Assembly: GCA_963758205.1 (NCBI GenBank)
Contig: CAVWUM010000006.1
Span: 1-64,000 of the forward strand
Source of the DNA: Owenweeksia sp963758205
GTDB taxonomy: Bacteria; Bacteroidota; Bacteroidia; Flavobacteriales; Schleiferiaceae
Length of the DNA stretch: 64,000 nt
Direction: 5' to 3'
The notes under the pieces are model-generated. The model did not search any database and had not been told where the DNA came from. It worked only from the letters and a program-made list of their open reading frames with translations. Positions 58,893-64,000 of this stretch are shown here, in pieces. A program made the position numbers and the translations under genes. The first letter of the stretch is position 1. Each line of letters opens with the position of its first letter.

Positions 58893-61088
58893 ATGTTTTT
58901 TAAGAAAGCAGCTGTACTTGCCACAACTCTCCTTATTTCACTTTCCACTTATGCCGGCCACGAGGTAGGCGGTATGATAATTACCTACGAAAGTGTAGCT
59001 CATGTAAATAATAACAATCTGGAGTATGTAATTACTGTATTTAATCTGGTAGATAATGGTGGAATACCTTCACCAGCAGCTGTTACCGTTACACAAACCA
59101 GTTCGTGTTATAGCACGGTTAGTCATTCGCTGCCAAGAGTTAGCGTAGGTACAAACGGACTATTGCCCCTTATTGGTAGTGACTATTGCAGTCCATCAAC
59201 TTCCATTCAGAGCACTATTGGTTTAGCTATTTACAGAGATACCGTTATCCTGCCCGGAACCTGTATAAACTTCAAATTTGCTATTAATGGCGGGGTGGGC
59301 CGCTATAGTAGCACGGCAAATATTGCTAATGGTTTTGGCTCATGCCATTTTGAGGTTAAGCTCAATAATATGGCCGGGCCTAACTCTACACCCACATTGC
59401 CAATTTTAGATGTAATACAGGCAGCCTGCATTGGCAAGCCTCTTAACCTTTACAATTTTATTGAGACAGATGGCGACAGCCTGCATTTTGGACCGGGCTT
59501 TCCACAAATGTCAGCAACCAGCAACTATAGTTATGGCCCGGGCTACAGTGTGGTAAACCAAATTGGTTCAACCAGCGGTTTTAATGTAAATCCTTTAACA
59601 GGTAGTTTGCAAACTCAGGCTAATGGTCCCGGGCAATTTTTAATTACTATCAACTACGCAGAATACCGAAAAAATCCATCTACACAACAAAACGTTTTTG
59701 TTGGAGGAGGACAGTTTAATTTGGTGCTATTTGTAACTACAGGCTGTGTTAGTAAACCTTTTGATATGGTGTATAGATCTGCCACCAACCCTGACAGCCT
59801 GGCCTGCCGAGATAGCATTGTGCGATTTGCTACCACCCGCAAAATTGCAATTGGATCGCTTACCTCCAATGGTTCTGAGTTTACTGTACAATCCATTAAA
59901 TCAGGTAATCTGAATGTATTATCAGCCAGGGTAATTACAGATAGTATTGTGGAGTTGGCTTTTGCCCAGCCCTTCGCATCAAATGATACGCTTGAAATAA
60001 GAGCCAAGGTGGGTACGGATGGTAATGTAGTTTTATCAAGATGTGGTAAGGAGCTTTTAGTTGATGGCGATACCCTTTGGTTTTATTCGCCTAATGCAGG
60101 TAACGCGGTGGCCACATTTTCCACAAACACAAATTTGCTTTCGGCCTCTTTTAGTTCTTCCGGTTCACAAGGCAGTGGTTTTCAGTGGGATTTTGGTGAT
60201 GGTTCACCTATGCAAACTTCTGCAAACCCAACGCATACTTACACCGCACCAGGTTTATATAGCGTTACACTTATAGCATTTAACACCTGCGGCTTGAACG
60301 ATACTGTTATACAATCCATCAGGGTGTGTGATTCTTTGCTGGCCAACTTCAGCAGCACCATTAATGGAGATACTGTGTTTACCGATGCCGGCTCTTCTAG
60401 TGGTGCCTCTCAGTATTACTGGGATTTTGGTGATGGAAACTCAGGCACCGGGATAAATTCGAGTCATATTTATGCACAGGGAGGTGCCTACCTCATTACC
60501 CTTACTGTGGTAAACCTTTGTGGAGATAGTACTTTGGTTACTGATTCAGTAAAACTTTGTGAGGATGCATTGGCCGATTGGACCTATACTGTGGTAAGCA
60601 CCACCTCAAACGGTATGTTGGTTGATTTTGATGGAACGGCATCACTAAGAGCAACTACTTATGAATGGAATTTTGGGGATGGAAACTCGGATAACACAAC
60701 TTTAACTCCACAGCATCTATATGCCACGCCAAGTCTATCTTACTTTGTTACTCTCACGGTTTATAATGACTGTAACGAGCCCAACATCCGGGCATTCAGG
60801 CTTAACCAGATTGGCCTTGAAGAAATTGCTGTTGAAAGTTTTTTTGAGATATATCCAAATCCTGCCAAGGGCAAAACGACATTACAGTGGGAGGGAGGTA
60901 CTGTTACCCCTAAAACAATTGAACTAATTAATAGTAGCGGTAAGCTTGTCAGAGCTCTTCAAATTGACGATAAGGCTTTTTTTGAAAGTAAATTAGATCT
61001 CAGTTTAGATAACCTGGCCAGTGGAATGTACTTTCTTAAAATTAAGGGTAACGGTTTTACCATCAGTAAAAAACTGATGATCGATTAG
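58893..61088 (+). CDS. PKD-domain surface protein with T9SS type A sorting domain
   Basis: A 731-residue secreted protein with a signal peptide (ending TYAG), an N-terminal region of about 400 residues starting HEVGGMIITYE that is common in Bacteroidota gliding or adhesion-like proteins, three PKD repeats with WDFGDGS, WDFGDGNSG and WNFGDGNSD, and a sorting domain with IYPNPAKGKTTL and MYFLKIKGNG. PKD proteins mediate adhesion or polymer binding. Its stop overlaps the stop of the convergent hydrolase by three bases. Confidence 0.93.
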   Translation: MFFKKAAVLATTLLISLSTYAGHEVGGMIITYESVAHVNNNNLEYVITVFNLVDNGGIPSPAAVTVTQTSSCYSTVSHSLPRVSVGTNGLLPLIGSDYCSPSTSIQSTIGLAIYRDTVILPGTCINFKFAINGGVGRYSSTANIANGFGSCHFEVKLNNMAGPNSTPTLPILDVIQAACIGKPLNLYNFIETDGDSLHFGPGFPQMSATSNYSYGPGYSVVNQIGSTSGFNVNPLTGSLQTQANGPGQFLITINYAEYRKNPSTQQNVFVGGGQFNLVLFVTTGCVSKPFDMVYRSATNPDSLACRDSIVRFATTRKIAIGSLTSNGSEFTVQSIKSGNLNVLSARVITDSIVELAFAQPFASNDTLEIRAKVGTDGNVVLSRCGKELLVDGDTLWFYSPNAGNAVATFSTNTNLLSASFSSSGSQGSGFQWDFGDGSPMQTSANPTHTYTAPGLYSVTLIAFNTCGLNDTVIQSIRVCDSLLANFSSTINGDTVFTDAGSSSGASQYYWDFGDGNSGTGINSSHIYAQGGAYLITLTVVNLCGDSTLVTDSVKLCEDALADWTYTVVSTTSNGMLVDFDGTASLRATTYEWNFGDGNSDNTTLTPQHLYATPSLSYFVTLTVYNDCNEPNIRAFRLNQIGLEEIAVESFFEIYPNPAKGKTTLQWEGGTVTPKTIELINSSGKLVRALQIDDKAFFESKLDLSLDNLASGMYFLKIKGNGFTISKKLMID

Positions 61089-62224
61089 GGTTTTACCCAC
61101 CAGTTTTTATTTTGATATGATGGAATAGACTTTAGTGCTATTTTCTCACCAATTATAGGTGCTATCAAAGGCATATTCAATTTTTGAGCAGCCACGGTAA
61201 CCCGCTCTATGGGGTCTGTCCATGAGTGAAGGGCCAACGTAAATGCTCCCCAATGTATGGGCATCATCACACTGGTATTTAGATCGGCAGCGGCTTGAGC
61301 TGTTTCTTCGGGCATCATATGTATTTCCTTCCATTGCTCATTGTATTGGCCACATTCAAGCATAGCAAAATCAAATGGGCCAAATCGATTTCCAATTTCC
61401 TTAAAGTGCGGGCCATATCCGCTATCACCACTAAAAAACAGGTTTTGCGTTTTACCTTTTATTACCCATGATCCCCATAAGGTGCTGAACCGGTTAGTAA
61501 GACCCCTGCCGGAAAAGTGGCGGGAAGGAGTGAATGCAAGAGATAGTCCTTCATAAACTTCAGTATCCCACCAGTTTAATTCATGTATCCGATTAGTAGG
61601 TATGCCCCATTCTTCAAAGTGTGCGCCTACACCAAGGGGTACAAAAAAGGCTCTTGTTTTATCCTTCAGCTTTTTAATTGAGCCATAATCCAAATGATCA
61701 TAATGATCGTGGGAGATTACGATCAAATCGATTACCGGTAGTTTCTCAATTTCTATGGGCAGGGTTGAGCTGTAGCGCTCTTGTCCAAGCCAGGGGTGGG
61801 GGGCGCAAACATCTCCAAACATGGGGTCTATCAAAATATTCAGGCCATCCATTTGTAGTAAAAATGCCGAATGGCCAAACCAAATAATCTTAGATACCTC
61901 CCTGGTTTTTACCAGTTCAAGTGAATCCACGTTTTTAACCGGTAATTCAAAATCCGGCCGGCTATTAGGAGTTCCCTCCAGCATTTCACCTAAAACCTTT
62001 AGCATTTGCGAAAAGCTCATATCCATGGTAGTGGGGATAAGATTTTGAAACTTGCCATTTTCATAGTGTCCGGATGCCTGGTATCTTTCTATATCGGCTT
62101 CAGTGTGTTGGCCACCAAACTCAGGGCTAAGACTGATAAACAAAGTTGCTGTAATGAGAACCACAACAATTAATGCAAGTAATGTCAGCCCAAAAACCTT
62201 TACTATTTTTTTAAGCACCTTCAT
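61085..62224 (-). CDS. Metallo-beta-lactamase-fold hydrolase (UlaG/NAPE-PLD-like)
   Basis: A 379-residue protein with one N-terminal membrane helix (about 9-30) and a metal-dependent hydrolase domain. The metal-binding motif is VISHDHYDHLDYG, with further ligands in FTPSRHFSGRGL, FFSGDSGYG and MMPIHWGAFTLA; IIWFGHSAFLLQMDGLNILIDPMFG is the strand typical of UlaG-like and NAPE-PLD-like enzymes. The substrate may be a phosphodiester lipid or lactone; not decidable here. Confidence 0.92.
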   Translation of the reverse strand: MKVLKKIVKVFGLTLLALIVVVLITATLFISLSPEFGGQHTEADIERYQASGHYENGKFQNLIPTTMDMSFSQMLKVLGEMLEGTPNSRPDFELPVKNVDSLELVKTREVSKIIWFGHSAFLLQMDGLNILIDPMFGDVCAPHPWLGQERYSSTLPIEIEKLPVIDLIVISHDHYDHLDYGSIKKLKDKTRAFFVPLGVGAHFEEWGIPTNRIHELNWWDTEVYEGLSLAFTPSRHFSGRGLTNRFSTLWGSWVIKGKTQNLFFSGDSGYGPHFKEIGNRFGPFDFAMLECGQYNEQWKEIHMMPEETAQAAADLNTSVMMPIHWGAFTLALHSWTDPIERVTVAAQKLNMPLIAPIIGEKIALKSIPSYQNKNWWVKP

Positions 62225-62316
62225 ACCCCATTATTTTCATTGAAAAGTATTATGTAATTAATTGTGACTTGACAAAAGTGATTTTGACGGAATTAACCTT
62301 TTTACAGATTAGCGGC

Positions 62317-62348
62317 AAAAAAATAGCCGCCAGGTTGAGGCGGCTATT
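62317..62348 (-). terminator. Terminator of the SnoaL-like lipoprotein gene
   Basis: On the minus strand AATAGCCGCC pairs perfectly with GGCGGCTATT around a 7-base loop, followed by five or more T. Confidence 0.88.
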
Positions 62349-62364
62349 CAGGTTTTATAAGCTT

Positions 62365-62904
62365 TTATTCAGCTGATGCCGTTTCCATTGGTTCTGTGGG
62401 CTCGGCCACTTTTTCTTTTTTCGGCATTTTCGAGTTCCATATTTCACGAATACATACATACTCGCCATTTTCTTTTTTAAATATAGCCATGTATGTTCCT
62501 TTCTCTGTTTCGTCACCAGCATCGCTTACATCAAACCACTCACCGGTTTCTACTAATAAATCGCCCTCGGCAAATACATCAATTACCTGGAATCGAACTG
62601 TAGTATTAGATGTGTCTTTAGACATCATTTCATTGTAGCGCTCTCTTTTTACTTCCTTACCAACCTCTGGCTCCTTATTAGGTGGATAAGAGATGATATC
62701 TTCACTATAATAGGTTAAGGCCTCATCAATATTTTTATTGTTTTGGGCTTGTGCAAGGGCATCTTCTTTTTGCTGAATACGGGTTTTTAGTTCTTCCATA
62801 TTCATTGGCTCCTTGTTTTGATTATCGCCCTCTGCTGCCGGATTACAGGCAATAGCACCGGCCAACAAAATAGCTACAAATACACGGGTTACGGTTGTTG
62901 TCAT
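62365..62904 (-). CDS. SnoaL/DUF4440-like lipoprotein
   Basis: A 179-residue lipoprotein with lipobox AIAC (Cys20). The mature part has the NTF2-like fold of the DUF4440/ketosteroid-isomerase type: KEDALAQAQNNKNIDEALTYYSEDIISYPP, VGKEVKRERYNEMM, then VRFQVIDVFAEGDLLVETGEW and GTYMAIFKKENGEYVCIREIWNS. The fold is often a small-molecule binding pocket or orphan enzyme. The tail is acidic and proline/threonine-rich. Confidence 0.88.
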   Translation of the reverse strand: MTTTVTRVFVAILLAGAIACNPAAEGDNQNKEPMNMEELKTRIQQKEDALAQAQNNKNIDEALTYYSEDIISYPPNKEPEVGKEVKRERYNEMMSKDTSNTTVRFQVIDVFAEGDLLVETGEWFDVSDAGDETEKGTYMAIFKKENGEYVCIREIWNSKMPKKEKVAEPTEPMETASAE

Positions 62905-62981
62905 GTTTGTTTTGGTTTAAATTATTTATACCGGTGAAATTATACATTTAGGGCCATGAATAAACACTTCACCAAAAAATC

Positions 62982-63497
62982 ATGAGTAAAAGGGCGCTTA
63001 AAGCCTATTTATATGGGCTTACCAAAGAGCAGCTGGAAGATCAGGTGCTGGATTTGTACCAACGTTTTAAAGAAGTAAAAATTTACTATGATTTTACTTT
63101 TAACCCAAGTGAGGACAAGCTCATTGCCGAGGCAAAATTTAAAATATCAAAAGAATACTTTCCACAAGGAAAGCGCAGGCCTAAGGCCAGGCGGTCAATA
63201 GCGCAGAAGTACATTAAGCACTTTTTACAAATTGGTATGGAGGCCGGTCTCTTGGCCGACTTAATGCTTTACACGGTTGAAGTTGGCCAAGCCTACAATG
63301 CTGAAAAACCTCAAAAGGCAGAGGCATTCTTCAAAAGCATGGCCAACAGTTTTGAGCAAGCCATTGATTTTATAAGAATACATGGCTTAAAGCGGGATTT
63401 TTGGGCAAGGGTAGAGGCCATCACCCATAAAGCTGAAGAGCAGGAATGGTTTAACCTTGAAACATTTTATAGGAAGGTGGATGAGGGTGGGGGTTAG
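62982..63497 (+). CDS. DUF6155 family protein
   Basis: A 171-residue soluble, helical protein. The start KRALKAYLYGLTKEQLEDQVLDLYQRFKEVKIYYDF and the DKLIAEAKFKISKEYFP segment match the small Bacteroidota/Firmicutes family DUF6155, of unknown function. It is divergent from the SnoaL-like gene and convergent with the response regulator, whose end overlaps its stop by four bases. Confidence 0.85.
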   Translation: MSKRALKAYLYGLTKEQLEDQVLDLYQRFKEVKIYYDFTFNPSEDKLIAEAKFKISKEYFPQGKRRPKARRSIAQKYIKHFLQIGMEAGLLADLMLYTVEVGQAYNAEKPQKAEAFFKSMANSFEQAIDFIRIHGLKRDFWARVEAITHKAEEQEWFNLETFYRKVDEGGG

Positions 63498-64000
63498 CCA
63501 ACTCCTACCTTATTTAAAGAAACAAGCTTGTTTTTAATAGCATATATTACCAGTCCTACTCGGGATTTCACATCCAGTTTTTCAAAAAGGCGTGCTCTGT
63601 AGCCGTCAATGGTTTTAACGCTCAGGCACATTTTGTCGGCAATCATCATATAGGTATCTTCAGAACAGGCAAGTTCCAAAAATTTAAGTTCCTGTTCATT
63701 TAGATGCACATCTGTTTGCGAGTGTGCATTAGGGTGACGAATTACATTTACAAGCTTACCGGCCACACGCTCAGTATAGTAAAAACCGTTATCAACTATT
63801 GCATTGATGGCGGTGCGCAGTTCCTGGGGCTCCACATCTTTGTTGAGATAGCCGTTTACCCCGGCCTTCAAAAGTTTGATGAGGGTTACATCATCATCTA
63901 TCATGGTGAGAGCCAATACCCCCACATCAGGGTATTTCTCTTTCAGTAAAGCCGTGGTCTTGAAACCATCCATCACGGGCATGCTCACGTCCATCACGGC
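63494..64000 (-). CDS. NarL/LuxR-type response regulator (partial, N-terminus cut by window edge)
   Basis: The last 168 codons of a two-domain transcription regulator. The receiver domain begins in the window at VMDVSMPVMDG, whose first Asp is the phosphoacceptor, with ALTMIDDD (conserved Thr) and GVNGYLNKDVE (conserved Lys). The output domain is a LuxR-type helix-turn-helix (LNEQELKFLELACS, IADKMCLSVKTIDGYRARLFEKLDV). Its kinase must lie beyond the right edge. The frame is open to base 64000, so the true start is outside. Confidence 0.93.
   Translation of the reverse strand, partial: AVMDVSMPVMDGFKTTALLKEKYPDVGVLALTMIDDDVTLIKLLKAGVNGYLNKDVEPQELRTAINAIVDNGFYYTERVAGKLVNVIRHPNAHSQTDVHLNEQELKFLELACSEDTYMMIADKMCLSVKTIDGYRARLFEKLDVKSRVGLVIYAIKNKLVSLNKVGVG

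Noticed and set aside
1..64000. CRISPR arrays, insertion sequences, integrases
   Set aside because: No regularly spaced direct repeats, transposase-like frames or terminal repeats flanking a transposase were seen.

Overview
The window is a gene-dense, almost unbroken stretch of chromosome from a member of the Bacteroidota, most likely a marine flavobacterium-like or cryomorph-like lineage (inference). The sequence signs are four proteins or remnants ending in the type IX secretion (T9SS) type A sorting domain with its YPNP motif, several TAnnTTTG promoter elements, weak or absent Shine-Dalgarno sequences, a carboxypeptidase-regulatory-domain TonB receptor, and a dialkylresorcinol/flexirubin-type pigment locus. 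I see no rRNA, tRNA, CRISPR array, transposase or phage structural gene.

Layout. 1-6000: the end of a two-component operon (TPR histidine kinase, then a response regulator cut by the window edge), small lipoproteins, a 50-residue membrane peptide missed by length cut-offs, and htpG. 6000-8860: a decayed secretion-cargo area with two related cysteine-containing secreted proteins, a broken beta-helix protein, and about 670 bp of non-coding DNA full of inverted repeats. 8860-16211: ligA, a DUF6913-like protein, an orphan barstar-like protein, dapA, a rhomboid protease, a SET-domain protein, a barrel protein and a GDSL lipoprotein. 16214-17651: a drug-efflux MFS protein and a DUF3820 protein.

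17969-22341 is a tight five-gene operon (Amidase_2/SH3 protein without signal peptide, a DUF5675-like membrane protein, a four-helix membrane protein, and two DUF4230-like proteins). I know no described function for this combination and regard it as the best candidate for a new system. 22342-32313 holds a PhzF-like enzyme, a family 2 glycosyltransferase, a TonB receptor paired with a T9SS-exported esterase-fold protein that lacks the nucleophile, an aminotransferase, YqgE, pdxH, a DUF2911 protein and a HAD phosphatase. 32441-46802 is mostly housekeeping: mscL (frameshifted at its tail), a polysaccharide/sugar-transferase operon, pcm, rarA, a second rhomboid, kdsB, a DJ-1/PfpI protein and a class II photolyase.

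46922-57616 is a pigment-type locus: darA, darB, accessory proteins, an ABC exporter, an acyl carrier protein, a ketosynthase plus chain-length-factor pair, trmL, and a CrtI-like flavoprotein. Two of its genes, including the acyl carrier protein, carry single-base frameshifts. The precursor tyrosine lyase, the ketoreductase/dehydratase set and the glycolipid genes usual in flexirubin clusters are not in this window. The right end holds an FKBP isomerase, lipoprotein msrB, a PKD-domain T9SS protein, a metallo-beta-lactamase-fold hydrolase, a SnoaL-like lipoprotein, a DUF6155 protein and a NarL-type regulator cut by the window edge.

Three single-base indels (32825-32826, 47252, 53164-53167) break otherwise clear reading frames. 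They may be real mutations or assembly errors, and reads are needed to decide.
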